A DNA stretch of 40,134 nucleotides from an uncultured Arthrobacter sp. (GCF_947493765.1 NZ_CANLSZ010000011.1:1-40134), one strand, 5' to 3'; positions 1 through 9,420 are shown, numbered from the stretch's first letter. A program made the numbers and translations. Notes: generated from the letters alone by a model not told the origin.

Positions 1-72
1 TCCGAAAGACTACGAGTACGCGACATTCCACAATCATCTCGTTCATCCCACCAAAAGGTTAGGAGACACGCC

Positions 73-1545
73 CTAGGCGGGATCGTCCGTCTTCTGCGGA
101 CCGGGCTCGGCCGCGTTCCTCAGGAGATCCCCCAGCAGGGCGATGATGTCGAGCCCCGTGGTGTCCTTGACCAGCTGGGAGGTCTGCTGGACGCCGTTCG
201 TGACGTTCCTGCTCAACTGGCTCGCGCCGTCGGTGGAGACCACCGTCATGGTGTCGATCGCCGACATGGGCGCCGCGATCTCGCGGGCCATCGCCGGGAG
301 TACCTCGAGGACCTTCGAGAGGATGGCGGCCTGGTTGAACTTCTCGTAGGCCTCCGCCTGCGCGGCGATACCCGCGGCCTCGGCCTTGCCCCGCGCTTCG
401 GCGGATTCGGCCTCGGCGTTACCGCGGGAGGCGATGACGGCGGCATCGGCGCGGCCCTTGGCCTCGTTGATGGAGGCCTCGGCGGTGCCCCGCGCGGTGT
501 TCGCCGCGGCGTCGGCCTCTGCTGCCACGCGATCGCCCTCGGCCATCAGTTTGCGGCGGGCGAGATCCACGGTGGCCTCGATCTCCGTGGCCTCCGACCC
601 CCGGCGTCGCTCCTCGAGCTTGGCGTCGGCCTGCTGGATGAGGCGGTACTTCTCGGCGTCGGCCGGCTTGCGCACCTCGGTGTCGAGCTCGCGTTCCCGC
701 AGTTCCGCGCGTCGCTGGGCCACCTGCTGCTCGCGGATGATCACCTGCTCCTGCTGCTCCGCCTGGGCCAGGGGCCCCGAGGCATCGGCGCGGGCCTGGC
801 GGGCATCGGCCTCCTCCTTGAGCTCCGCACGCTTGATGATCAGCTGCTGCTGGGCGAGCGCCACCTGCTCGTCGGAGAGCGCACGGGCCTGCTCGGACTC
901 CTGCATGGAGCGGGCCTCGGCGATCTTCGCGTTCCGTTCGGCGAGGGCGGCCTCGGGCCGCCCGAGGTTCTTCAGGTACCCGGAGTCGTCGTCCACCGAC
1001 TGGATCTGGAAGGTGTCGATCTCCAGGCCCTGGTTGTGCATGGAGTGCTCGGCCTCCTCCTTCACGCTCTTGGCGAAGGTGGCGCGGTCGCGGATGATCG
1101 ACTCGACGGTGAGCGTGCCCACGATGGAGCGCAGCGAACCGGAGAGGGTCTCCTGCGTGTAGTGGTCGATGGCGTCCTGCTGGTTGAGGAAGCGCTGGGC
1201 CGCCTTCCGGACCGAGTCGGCGTCCCCGCCCACCTTGACCTGCGCCACACCCGTGAGGTGGAGCTTGATGCCGTTCTTGGAGATGCCCTCGATCCGCAGG
1301 GACACCTGCCGGGAGGCGAGGGAGAGCGGGTAGGCGCGCTGGGCGAACGGGTTGATGAAGATGCGGCCGAAGACCACGCGCTGGCTGTCCGGATCCGGCT
1401 GGCCCTTGCTGTCCCGGGACGAGATGATCAGGGCCTGGTCGGGGCTGGCGATGTGCAGGGCCATGCGGGCCAGGACGACGGCGACGATGACGACGACGAG
1501 CAACACTGCCGCGCCGATGATGAGCGGGATGAACGTGAGATCCAC
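73..1545 (-). CDS. Flotillin-like SPFH/band 7 membrane protein
   Basis: The protein is about 490 aa. An N-terminal membrane helix (hydrophobic run IPLIIGAAVLLVVVIVAVVL) is followed by an SPFH/band 7 domain. A long Ala/Glu/Arg-rich coiled coil comes next, with many AEA, ARGKAEA and EAKGRA repeats, and then a short C-terminal region. This is the layout of bacterial flotillins (FloT/YuaG family), which form membrane-associated oligomers thought to organise lipid microdomains. I chose a GTG start at 1545 because a GAAAGG sequence sits about 6 bases upstream. The frame stays open to a TTG at 1602, which would add 19 aa without a clear ribosome site. It reads away from the penicillin-binding protein gene in the same direction, 130 bases downstream of it. 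Function is inferred from architecture only. Confidence 0.85.
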   Translation of the reverse strand: MDLTFIPLIIGAAVLLVVVIVAVVLARMALHIASPDQALIISSRDSKGQPDPDSQRVVFGRIFINPFAQRAYPLSLASRQVSLRIEGISKNGIKLHLTGVAQVKVGGDADSVRKAAQRFLNQQDAIDHYTQETLSGSLRSIVGTLTVESIIRDRATFAKSVKEEAEHSMHNQGLEIDTFQIQSVDDDSGYLKNLGRPEAALAERNAKIAEARSMQESEQARALSDEQVALAQQQLIIKRAELKEEADARQARADASGPLAQAEQQEQVIIREQQVAQRRAELRERELDTEVRKPADAEKYRLIQQADAKLEERRRGSEATEIEATVDLARRKLMAEGDRVAAEADAAANTARGTAEASINEAKGRADAAVIASRGNAEAESAEARGKAEAAGIAAQAEAYEKFNQAAILSKVLEVLPAMAREIAAPMSAIDTMTVVSTDGASQLSRNVTNGVQQTSQLVKDTTGLDIIALLGDLLRNAAEPGPQKTDDPA

Positions 1546-1675
1546 TGCGAGCCTTTCAACGGTCTTCGTGTGCTCCGGCCGGCGGGGCCGGAGAATGGTC
1601 AAGCTACTGGACGATGAGCTGTGCTCCGACCTCCTGCATCCTCGATGTGGAGAACCCGCCGCGGCACGGCGCCGG

Positions 1676-3670
1676 TCAGGATGCTGCTCCCGTCAGGAAG
1701 GCCTGCATGAGCGGTCCGCCCGAGGTGGACCCCAGCTCGCCCTCCTCGACGAACACGGCGACGGCGAGATCCCCCTGCAGTGCCACGACCCATGCGTGGG
1801 TGCGCGGCGGCTTCTCGCTGCCGAACTCCGCCGTGCCGGTCTTGGCCAGGACGGGTTCACCGGGGACGTCCTGCAGGAGCTGCGCTCCGCCCTGCTCGAC
1901 GACGGCACCCATGAGCGTCTGCAGCGTCCCGGACTCGGCGCGGGTGAACGAGCTCGGCATCGCCTCCGTGGAGGGTGCGGGGTCGGGCGACGTCGTCGCA
2001 GGACTCGTGGAAGCACCGGCCGTACTGCCGGCCTCGGGCGCGTCGGGCGCGTCGGACCCGGCGGACCCGGTGGATGCGAGGAGCGTGGGCGTGACGCGGG
2101 ACCCGGCCCCGACCGAGGCTGCCAGGGTGGCCAGGGACAGGGGGGACACGAGGACCTCGCCCTGGCCGATCATGGTGGCGGCGTGCGCGGTCCCCTCGGC
2201 CTCGGAGGGGACGGCGCCGAAGAAGGCGGGTGTGCCGATGCTCGCCGGGACGCCGATCCCGAGATCCGCCGCGGCGGTGGCGAGGTCGGCCTGGGTCACC
2301 TCGTCCCGTGCGGCGATGAACCCCGTGTTGCAGGACTGCGCGAAGGTCTCCAGCAGCGGGATGGTGCCGACGAACTGCTCGGGGTAGGTGCCGGCGTTGT
2401 TGAACGTCCGGCCGTCCACGGTCACCTCCTCGGTGCACTTCGTGGGGGTCCCGGGCGTGAAGCCGTTCCGCAGGAGCGCGAGGGTCGTGGCGATCTTGAA
2501 GGTGGAGCCGGGCGGGTACTGGCCGAGGAGCGCGGTCTGCAGGCCGTCGCTGCCCGGGCCGTTGGCGGCCGCGAGGATCTCCCCGGTGCTGGGTCGGAGG
2601 GCCACGACGGCGGATGCGGAGGGTTCGTCCGCCAGGACCTGCTCGCCCAGGGACTGCAGGCGCGGGTCGAGGGTCGTGGCCAGATCGATGCCGTCCACGG
2701 GGTCGCTGCTGAAGAGGCGCTGCGTGCTCGCCCCCGTCCCGGCGGCGACGGCGTCGACCTCCAGCCCCGGGGTGCCGGCGAGCTGCGCGTCGTGCTGGAG
2801 CTGCAGCCCGCTCAGGCCGGTGATGTCGCCCGCCTCGAGGGCGCCGTCGGAGCGCTCCACGAGTTCCTCGGTGGCCTCGCCGACGCTGCCGAGCAGTTCC
2901 CGGGCGAAGGTGCGCGTGGGCCCGAGTTCGAGCGTGCCGGGCTGGGCGAGAGCGCCCTCGATGGCGCCGATCTGCGCGTCGGTCACGGTCCGGTCGGCGT
3001 CGTCGCGCACCACGAGGGCGACGACGAAGGCCTCTTCCCCCGCGGCGGCCACCTGGTCCGCGTATGCCTCGGGGTCGATCTCGAGCAGCTCGGCCAGTAC
3101 GCGTGCGGAGGCCGCCCGCTTCGGCCCGGGGACCTGCGTCTTGTCGATGCCCACGCGGAGCACGGGCCGTTCCGTGACGATCACCTCGCCGTCCGCGCCC
3201 GTGATGTCGCCGCGGTCGGCCTGGATGCTCGTCAGGGCGAGCTTCTCGTCGGGCAGCAGACCCTCCACGAAGACGCCGGGCTTCCACGCGGTCTGCCAGA
3301 CGTCGTCCACGCGGCTGAGCTCCGCCGTCGTGCTGTAGGTCCAGTCCCTGTCCGAGGCATCGAGATCCCAGACGTAGTCCAGGGTGGCCGTCGCCGTGTC
3401 CTCGCCGGTCTCCTCGACCCCGCCGACCGTCACCCGCGGTGCACCGGGCGTGAAACCGGCCGTGATCGCCGCGAGCTCGGCGGTGACCTCCGACGCCTCC
3501 ACGGAGGAGAAGGCGGACCGCCCGACGTCGAGCTGCGCGAGTCCCGCGGCGAGCGTCCCGGCGGCGTCCTCCGCGGTCGGTCGATCATCGGTGCAGGCAG
3601 CCAGGCTGAGGGCGAGGGCAGCGACGGTCAGGCCGGTGGTGGCACGGTGGAGTTTCCCCATGCGGCTCAT
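1676..3670 (-). CDS. Class B penicillin-binding protein lipoprotein (MecA_N-type)
   Basis: The 664-aa protein has a lipoprotein signal peptide ending in a lipobox (LSLAAC), so it should be anchored outside the membrane. An NTF2-like MecA_N domain (about residues 30-150) and a PBP dimerisation region come next, then a C-terminal transpeptidase. All three penicillin-binding motifs are intact: S389-T-F-K392 with the nucleophilic serine, S446-C-N, and K610-T-G. It should cross-link peptidoglycan stem peptides. The domain order matches the PBP2a/PBP3 type found widely in actinobacteria, and this does not by itself mean beta-lactam resistance. A Ser/Ala/Thr/Pro-rich insertion near residues 535-565 looks disordered. 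The ATG at 3670 has no good ribosome site; an ATG three codons in is an alternative start. The gene stands alone between betA and the flotillin gene. Confidence 0.92.
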   Translation of the reverse strand: MSRMGKLHRATTGLTVAALALSLAACTDDRPTAEDAAGTLAAGLAQLDVGRSAFSSVEASEVTAELAAITAGFTPGAPRVTVGGVEETGEDTATATLDYVWDLDASDRDWTYSTTAELSRVDDVWQTAWKPGVFVEGLLPDEKLALTSIQADRGDITGADGEVIVTERPVLRVGIDKTQVPGPKRAASARVLAELLEIDPEAYADQVAAAGEEAFVVALVVRDDADRTVTDAQIGAIEGALAQPGTLELGPTRTFARELLGSVGEATEELVERSDGALEAGDITGLSGLQLQHDAQLAGTPGLEVDAVAAGTGASTQRLFSSDPVDGIDLATTLDPRLQSLGEQVLADEPSASAVVALRPSTGEILAAANGPGSDGLQTALLGQYPPGSTFKIATTLALLRNGFTPGTPTKCTEEVTVDGRTFNNAGTYPEQFVGTIPLLETFAQSCNTGFIAARDEVTQADLATAAADLGIGVPASIGTPAFFGAVPSEAEGTAHAATMIGQGEVLVSPLSLATLAASVGAGSRVTPTLLASTGSAGSDAPDAPEAGSTAGASTSPATTSPDPAPSTEAMPSSFTRAESGTLQTLMGAVVEQGGAQLLQDVPGEPVLAKTGTAEFGSEKPPRTHAWVVALQGDLAVAVFVEEGELGSTSGGPLMQAFLTGAAS

Positions 3671-3740
3671 TATGTCCGAGGCGGCTCGCGATCCCCCGCC
3701 ACGGCACGCGGTGTGGTGACGGGGGAGTGCCCGGCGCTGC

Positions 3741-5366
3741 TCAGGACGCGGTCGCGCCCACGGGCCGGTCCTGCGTCGAGACCGCTCGCGCCTGCTTGAC
3801 GAGATCGGCGCACCGCTCGCCGATCATCATGACCGTGATGTTCGGGTTCACCGTGGTCAGCGTGGGCATCACGGAGGCATCCGCGACGCGCAGATTGGTG
3901 ATGCCCTTGACCCGCAGCTCGGGGTCCAGCGGTGACATCGCATCGTCCGCCGCGCCCATCCGGACCGAGCCGGCCGGGTGGTACACCGTGTTGTGGGTCT
4001 TCGTGATGTAGTCCCGGATCTGCTCGTCGGTCTGCACCTCGGCGCCCGGGTACAGCTCCTCACCCGCCCAGGCGGCCATGGCGGGCTGGGCCACGATCTC
4101 GCGCGCCGTCCTGATGCCGGCGATCATCACGCGCATGTCGTGCGGATCCGTGAAGTAGCGCGGATCCACGAGCGGCTTGTCCCGGAAGTCGCTGCTGCGC
4201 AGCCGGACCGTGCCGCGCGAGCGGGCATGCGTGACGTTCGGGGTGAGGCAGAAGCCGTTCTCGGTGGTCGGGTAGCCCTGGCGGAGGGTGTGCATGTCGA
4301 AGGGCACCGAGCCGTAGTGGAACATCAGATCGGGCCGGTCCAGGCCGTCCTCCGTGGTGGTGAAGATACCGATCTCCCACCACTGGGTGGAGGTCTCCGT
4401 CATGGGCTGCTTCGCCTCCCACTGGATGACGCCCTCCGGGTGGTCCTGCAGGTGCTCGCCCACGCCGGGGGAGTCGACGCGCACGGCCACACCGTTCTGG
4501 CGGAGGTGCTCGGCCGGGCCGATCCCGGAGAGCATGAGCAGCTTCGGGGTGTCGATGGCGCCGGTGGACACGATCACCTCGTGGCGTGCGGTCAGCGCCC
4601 GGGTGCGTCCGAACGCCCCGTCCACCACGTCGACGCCGGTGCAGGTATTGTCCCCGTCGATGCGCAGCGCGCGTGCCCGCAGATCCGTGAGGAGCGTGAA
4701 GTTGGGCCGGTCCGCGATCGGGTGGATGTAGGAGACCGAGGACGACGCCCGGGTGCCGTCCGCCTGGCGGTTGATCTGGAACAGGCCCGCGCCGTTGATC
4801 ACCGTCTCGCCGGTGTTGAACGCCGTGCGGGGGATGCCCGCCTGCTCGCAGGCGTCGAGCAGGGCCTGCCCGGAGGGATCGTGCGGCGGGATGTTCATGA
4901 GGTGGACGGGCCCGCTGTCGCCGTGGTGCGGTGCGTCGGGGCCGGCGTCCTCGTTGCTCTCCAGCCGCCGGTACAGCTCGTAGGCCATCTCCGCGTTCCA
5001 GCCGGTGGCACCGAAGCGCTGCTCCCACTCGTCGATGTCCTCCCGGGGCGCCCAGAACGCGATGCAGGAGTTGTGGCTCGAGCAGCCACCCATGACCTTC
5101 GCGCGCGCATGGCGCATGAAGGAGTTCCCGCTCTCCTGGGCCTCGATCGGGTAGTCCCAGTCGTACCCCGACTCGAGGAGCTCCATCCACCGGTCCAGGC
5201 GGAGGATCACCTCCTTGCCGCGGTCGTCCGGGCCGGCCTCGACGAGTGCCACCTCGACGTCGGCGTCCTCGCTCAGGCGCGCGGCCACCGCGGCGCCGGC
5301 GGAGCCGCCGCCCACCACGATGTAGTCGAAGGTCGTCTTCTCGATCTGCTCCTCGGGCGTGCTCAT
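3741..5366 (-). CDS. betA: Choline dehydrogenase (GMC oxidoreductase)
   Basis: The 541-aa flavoprotein belongs to the glucose-methanol-choline oxidoreductase family. The FAD-binding Rossmann motif GGGSAG is at residues 19-24. The C-terminal GMC active-site region carries YHPAGSVRMG, with the catalytic His at about 463, and VNPNITVMMIGE. It should oxidise choline to betaine aldehyde, the first step of glycine betaine synthesis. It is the last gene of betT-betB-betA: its ATG overlaps the betB stop in ATGA (5363-5366). Sequence alone would allow another alcohol substrate. The overlapping betaine-aldehyde dehydrogenase and choline-type transporter genes make choline by far the likeliest. Confidence 0.93.
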   Translation of the reverse strand: MSTPEEQIEKTTFDYIVVGGGSAGAAVAARLSEDADVEVALVEAGPDDRGKEVILRLDRWMELLESGYDWDYPIEAQESGNSFMRHARAKVMGGCSSHNSCIAFWAPREDIDEWEQRFGATGWNAEMAYELYRRLESNEDAGPDAPHHGDSGPVHLMNIPPHDPSGQALLDACEQAGIPRTAFNTGETVINGAGLFQINRQADGTRASSSVSYIHPIADRPNFTLLTDLRARALRIDGDNTCTGVDVVDGAFGRTRALTARHEVIVSTGAIDTPKLLMLSGIGPAEHLRQNGVAVRVDSPGVGEHLQDHPEGVIQWEAKQPMTETSTQWWEIGIFTTTEDGLDRPDLMFHYGSVPFDMHTLRQGYPTTENGFCLTPNVTHARSRGTVRLRSSDFRDKPLVDPRYFTDPHDMRVMIAGIRTAREIVAQPAMAAWAGEELYPGAEVQTDEQIRDYITKTHNTVYHPAGSVRMGAADDAMSPLDPELRVKGITNLRVADASVMPTLTTVNPNITVMMIGERCADLVKQARAVSTQDRPVGATAS

Positions 5367-6868
5367 GCTGATTCCTCCTCGATCCGCGCGTCGAACCAGC
5401 CGGTGACGGCGGGTTCGATGTTGTGGTAGATGTGCTTGGCCTCCTGGTACTCGGAGAAGCCCGTGGGGCCGAGTTCGCGGCCCACGCCGGACTGCCCGTA
5501 GCCGCCCCACTCGGCCTGCGGCAGGTAGGGGTGGAAGTCGTTGATCCAGATGGTGCCGTGGCGCAGGCGGGCCGCGACGCGCTGGCCCTTCCCGGCGTCC
5601 TGGCTCCAGACGGCTCCGGCCAGGCCGTAGTGGGTGTCGTTGCCCAGTTCCACCGCCTCGTCCTCGCCGTTGAACGTCTCGACCGTGACCACGGGGCCGA
5701 ACGCCTCGTCGACGAGCACGGAGGACCCACGCGTCACGCGGTCCAGGACGGTCGGGGTGTAGTAGAAGCCCTGCTCGAGGTCGCCCTCGCCCCAGGACCC
5801 GCCGCAGCGCACACGCGCGCCTTCCTCGACGCCCTTCCGGACGTAGGCGGTGACCTTCTCGCGATGCGCGGCGGAGATCAGCGGACCGGTCTCGCTCTCG
5901 GGGTCGAAGGGGCCGCCGAGCCGGATCTGCCCGGCACGCCGGACGAGCTCGTCGGTGAAACGTTCCGCGATGGGTTCCTCGACGAGGAGCCGGGCTCCGG
6001 CGGAGCACACCTGGCCGGAATGCACGAAGGCGCCGTTGAGGGCGTTGTCCAGGGCGGCGTCGAAGTCCGCGTCGGCGAAGATGATGTTCGGGTTCTTCCC
6101 GCCGAGTTCCAGCGCAACCTTCTTCACCGTCCCGGCCGCCGAGGCCGCGATGGTGCGCCCGGTCTCGAGGCCGCCGGTGAAGGAGACCATGTCCACGTCG
6201 GGGCTCTCCGAGAGCGGAGCACCCACCACCGGGCCCGGACCGAGGACCAGGTTCGCCACGCCCTGGGGGAGTCCGAGGCGTTCGAGCACATCCATCATGA
6301 GGATGGCGGTGGACGGCGTGAGCTCACTGGGCTTGAGGACGAACGAGCACCCGGCGCCGAGGGCCGGTGCGATCTTCCACGCCGCCTGCAGCAGCGGGTA
6401 GTTCCAGGGGGAGATGAGCCCGCAGACCCCCACGGGCTCGTACGAGATACGACTCACGACGCCGGGATTGTCGGCGTCGACGATCCGCCCGGCGTTCTGG
6501 CCGGCGAGCTTCCCGAAGTACTCGAAGCAGTCGGCGATGTCGTCCATGTCGATCTCGCTCTCGACGAGCCGCTTGCCGGTGTCCATCGTCTCGGCGCGGG
6601 CGAACTCGTCCTTCCGGGCGCGCAGCTCGGCGGCCACCCTGAGCAGGAAGTCCCCGCGCTGGGGTGCCGGGACGGACGCCCACGCGCCACCGTCGAAGGC
6701 GCGCCGTGCGGCGGCGATGGCCCGCTCCGCGTCCTCGCGGGTGCCCTCGGACACCTCGGCGACGAACGAGCCGTCGGCGGGACAGCTGATGGTGCGGGTC
6801 CCGCCGTCCGACGCCGGTACCCAGGCGCCGTCGATGAACAGCGTGGCCGGTGGATTCTTCGTGGTCAC
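5363..6868 (-). CDS. betB: Betaine aldehyde dehydrogenase
   Basis: The 501-aa protein is an aldehyde dehydrogenase of the BADH group. Visible active-site residues are N156 in SPWNYP, E254 in LELGGKNP and the nucleophile C288 in SGQVCSAGAR. The nucleotide-binding turn reads FTGGLETG, where many family members have FTGS. It should oxidise betaine aldehyde to glycine betaine with NAD(P)+. The start is a GTG at 6868 that overlaps the betT stop (GTGA), with a strong GGAGGAGA ribosome site inside the betT 3' end. It is translationally coupled on both sides, to betT and betA, so transporter and both oxidation enzymes are probably made together. Confidence 0.94.
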   Translation of the reverse strand: MTTKNPPATLFIDGAWVPASDGGTRTISCPADGSFVAEVSEGTREDAERAIAAARRAFDGGAWASVPAPQRGDFLLRVAAELRARKDEFARAETMDTGKRLVESEIDMDDIADCFEYFGKLAGQNAGRIVDADNPGVVSRISYEPVGVCGLISPWNYPLLQAAWKIAPALGAGCSFVLKPSELTPSTAILMMDVLERLGLPQGVANLVLGPGPVVGAPLSESPDVDMVSFTGGLETGRTIAASAAGTVKKVALELGGKNPNIIFADADFDAALDNALNGAFVHSGQVCSAGARLLVEEPIAERFTDELVRRAGQIRLGGPFDPESETGPLISAAHREKVTAYVRKGVEEGARVRCGGSWGEGDLEQGFYYTPTVLDRVTRGSSVLVDEAFGPVVTVETFNGEDEAVELGNDTHYGLAGAVWSQDAGKGQRVAARLRHGTIWINDFHPYLPQAEWGGYGQSGVGRELGPTGFSEYQEAKHIYHNIEPAVTGWFDARIEEESA

Positions 6869-9009
6869 TTTGTCTCCTCCTGGAGGGGGAAGTCGGATTC
6901 CCAGTTGTCCTTGGTGGTCTGATCGTCGATCAGCGCCGTGTTGCCGGGCTCGGCCCGGTTCAGGTGCAGGAATTCGAGGTGGGTCTCGTAGTGGTCGAGG
7001 ACGTCGGTGATCACCTGCTCCTTGCTGTACCCGGCGAGGTCGTAGCTGTGGCTGCCCTCGAGGGAGAAGACCTCCATGCGGTAGTACTTCGGGTCCAGGG
7101 CGGCGTTCCCGGGAGCGTAGGACGGCGTCTCGTACTGGACCGGGTAGATCTGGTACTTGAAGGAGCGCTCGCCGCCGAGTCCCACGTGGAGGTCCACGTG
7201 CCGGATGCCGCAGCTCTCCACCACTCCCGTGGCGAGGTTCACCTCGGCACCCTGGGCCTGCAGTTCGTCGTGCACCTCCTGCAGGGCGGGCAGCGCCACC
7301 TCGTCCACGAAGCGGTTCGCCTGCCGCGGTCCGGGGTAGCTCATGGCCCGGGTGAGCCGCTGCTTCCAGTTGCGGCTCGCCGTGCCCTCCGCGCTGCGTC
7401 CCGAGATGATGCCCGGCAGGCTCGCGCGGTAGCTGTCGGTTAGGGAGTTCTCGATCCGCAGGGCCCGGTAGAGCCCCAGCATAATGAACAGCAGCAGGAT
7501 GGACAGCGGCAGGCCCATGATGATCGTGGCGTTCTGCAGCGTGGTGACGCCGCCCACGGTCAGCATGGCGAGGGTCAGCAGGCCCGTGACGGCCGCCCAG
7601 AAGACGCGCAGCCACTTGGCGCCGTCGGAACCGGCGTCCTTCAGGTGGCTCGTGAAGTTGGCCATGACGAGCGCTCCGGAGTCCGCGGACGTCACGTAGA
7701 ACAGCAGGCCCGTGAAGGTGGCGACGCCGATGATCAGGGGCGCGGCCGGATACTGCTCGAGCAGGCCGTAGAACGCCCGTTCCGGCTGGGCCATCGCGAC
7801 CTCCCCGAAGGCGGCATTGCCGTTCATGACGATGTCCAGGGCGCTGTTGCCGAAGATGGAGATGAACAGCAGGATGAAGGCGAACGGCACCATGAGCGTG
7901 CCGAGGATGAACTGGCGGATGGTGCGGCCGCGGGAGATCCGCGCGAGGAACAGGCCGACGAAGGGCGCCCAGGCGATCCACCAGGCCCAGAAGAAGAGCG
8001 TCCAGCCCTGCAGCCAGTCCCCGGGACGGTCGTAGGCGAAGGTGTCCAGCGTCATGCCGGGGAAGCGGCTGAGCACGTCTCCGGTGTTCTGGATGATGCC
8101 GTCGAGCATGAAGGAGGTTCGGCCGTTCACGAGGATGAAGAGCATGAGCCCCAGGGCGAGGACGACATTCAGCTCCGCCAGCCGCCGGATGCCCTTCTCG
8201 ACGCCGGAGAGCGTGGACGCGGTGGCCATGACGACGGCCACGACGATCAGGCCGATCTGCACGGCCTGGTTCTCCGGCAGCCCGAACATCAGCTTCAGCC
8301 CGTAGTTGAGCTGGACGACGCCGATCCCGAGGGAGGTGGCGATGCCGAAGATGGTGCCGAGCAGGGCCGCGATGTCCACACCGTGGCCGAGCGGGCCGTC
8401 GATCTTCTTGCCGAAGATGGGGTAGAGGGCGCTGCGGATGCTCAGGGGGAGATTGTGCCGGTACGCGAAGTAGCCCAGCGCGAGCCCCATGAGCGCGTAG
8501 AGCGCCCATCCGGTGATGCCGTAGTGGAACAGGGTGAGGACGAGCGCCTGCCGGGCGGCCTCCGCGGTGGCGCCGTCGCCCTGGGGTGGTGCGAGGTACT
8601 GCGTGACGGGTTCGGAGACACTGAAGAACATCAGGTCGATCCCGATGCCGGCGGCGAAGAGCATGGACGCCCAGGTGAAGAGATTGAACTGGGGTCTGGA
8701 GTGGTCGGGGCCCAGTTTGGTCGAGCCCACCCGCGTCAGCGCGATCACCAGCACGAAGATCACGACGAGGGTGACCACGAGGAAGTAGTACCACCCCATG
8801 TTCGTGGAGACCCAGGTGACCAGGGCCCCGATGAGCGCTTCCGCGCCGGCGGTGTCGACGATGGCCCAGATGGCGATGGCCAGGATGCCGACGGCCGAGC
8901 CGATGAAGACGGTCCAGTTGACCCGGGTCTGCGGTGCGGCGGTGCTGCCGGTCTCCTCGGCGGCACCTCCCGCATCGGCCGTGGGCGGAGCGTCGGTGCT
9001 CTGACTCAT
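6865..9009 (-). CDS. betT: BCCT-family choline/betaine transporter
   Basis: The 714-aa protein has about 12 membrane helices and the family signature region GWTLFFWAWWIAWAPF. The first helix begins near residue 32 (VNWTVFIGSAVGILAIAIWA). A hydrophilic C-terminal domain of roughly 190 residues follows the last helix, as in long BetT-type carriers where this tail senses osmotic strength. It should import choline for the two downstream oxidising enzymes. The ATG at 9009 is preceded by GAGAGGAAC; the open frame further upstream lacks membrane-protein character. It is the first gene of the operon and is divergent from clpB. No BetI- or GbsR-like regulator lies nearby. Choline rather than betaine as substrate is inferred from the operon. 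Confidence 0.93.
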   Translation of the reverse strand: MSQSTDAPPTADAGGAAEETGSTAAPQTRVNWTVFIGSAVGILAIAIWAIVDTAGAEALIGALVTWVSTNMGWYYFLVVTLVVIFVLVIALTRVGSTKLGPDHSRPQFNLFTWASMLFAAGIGIDLMFFSVSEPVTQYLAPPQGDGATAEAARQALVLTLFHYGITGWALYALMGLALGYFAYRHNLPLSIRSALYPIFGKKIDGPLGHGVDIAALLGTIFGIATSLGIGVVQLNYGLKLMFGLPENQAVQIGLIVVAVVMATASTLSGVEKGIRRLAELNVVLALGLMLFILVNGRTSFMLDGIIQNTGDVLSRFPGMTLDTFAYDRPGDWLQGWTLFFWAWWIAWAPFVGLFLARISRGRTIRQFILGTLMVPFAFILLFISIFGNSALDIVMNGNAAFGEVAMAQPERAFYGLLEQYPAAPLIIGVATFTGLLFYVTSADSGALVMANFTSHLKDAGSDGAKWLRVFWAAVTGLLTLAMLTVGGVTTLQNATIIMGLPLSILLLFIMLGLYRALRIENSLTDSYRASLPGIISGRSAEGTASRNWKQRLTRAMSYPGPRQANRFVDEVALPALQEVHDELQAQGAEVNLATGVVESCGIRHVDLHVGLGGERSFKYQIYPVQYETPSYAPGNAALDPKYYRMEVFSLEGSHSYDLAGYSKEQVITDVLDHYETHLEFLHLNRAEPGNTALIDDQTTKDNWESDFPLQEETK

Positions 9010-9240
9010 GTCGTTCCTCTCGTTGGTCACCACCCGGGCGATGGTGATCGTGCTGGTCGGACCGGTGCGATCGTGGGCCGTCCGGCGAGGAGGCCGGAGC
9101 AGGGCACCGGGTCGGGGAACCCCGGAACCGGGGTCACGCCGCCGGTCGGGGCGCGGGCATCGTGGGTAGGCAGATCCGGAGGCGCGTGGTCGTGACGGCG
9201 GGCCCGGGAAGCACGGGGTTCTGGATGCTGCGAGCACTTC

Positions 9241-9246
9241 ATTGTA
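9241..9246 (-). promoter_or_regulatory. Possible betT operon -10 element
   Basis: Read on the minus strand this is TACAAT, close to the sigma-70/SigA -10 consensus, in a locally AT-rich spot of an otherwise GC-rich gap. No good -35 hexamer is visible 16-18 bases upstream. If used, transcription would start about 225 bases before the betT ATG. Confidence 0.3.
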
Positions 9247-9278
9247 CGCCGGGGCCTTCAGCGAACACGGGTGGGCAC

Positions 9279-9322
9279 GGGCGCGGACCGGGCGCGGACC
9301 GGGCGCGGACCGGGCGCGGACC
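9279..9322 (+). repeat. Four perfect tandem copies of an 11-base unit
   Basis: The unit GGGCGCGGACC is repeated four times without a mismatch at 9279-9289, 9290-9300, 9301-9311 and 9312-9322. It lies between the betT and clpB control regions. The 11-base period is close to one DNA helix turn, so it could be a protein-binding array. It could equally be a replication-slippage repeat. Confidence 0.85.
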
Positions 9323-9399
9323 GGCGGGAGGGGTTCACATCGTGATGCGGATCTCCATCGATCTCCTTGGAACAGGCGGTCGCGAAGTCCCGGTCCAGA

Positions 9400-9420
9400 G
9401 TTGAGTCGGGTAGACTCAAG
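9400..9420 (+). promoter_or_regulatory. HAIR operator (HspR binding site) of clpB
   Basis: TTGAGT at 9401-9406 and ACTCAAG at 9414-9420 are separated by seven bases. This matches the actinobacterial HAIR consensus CTTGAGT-N7-ACTCAAG except for the first base (G instead of C at 9400). It lies 43 bases before the clpB start. In Streptomyces and Mycobacterium, HspR binds such sites to repress dnaK and clpB until heat shock; the same control is inferred here. hspR itself is not in the window. Confidence 0.88.

Noticed and set aside
1676..3670. Acquired methicillin-type resistance gene because of the MecA_N domain
   Set aside because: Composition equals the core chromosome, and this domain order is ordinary in actinobacterial penicillin-binding proteins.
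1352..3799. An 815-codon open frame on the plus strand
   Set aside because: It lies opposite the flotillin and penicillin-binding genes, has Arg/Gly-rich shadow composition and no domain, and is a by-product of high GC.
9279..9322. CRISPR array
   Set aside because: The repeats are 11 bases and directly adjacent without spacers, and there are no cas genes.
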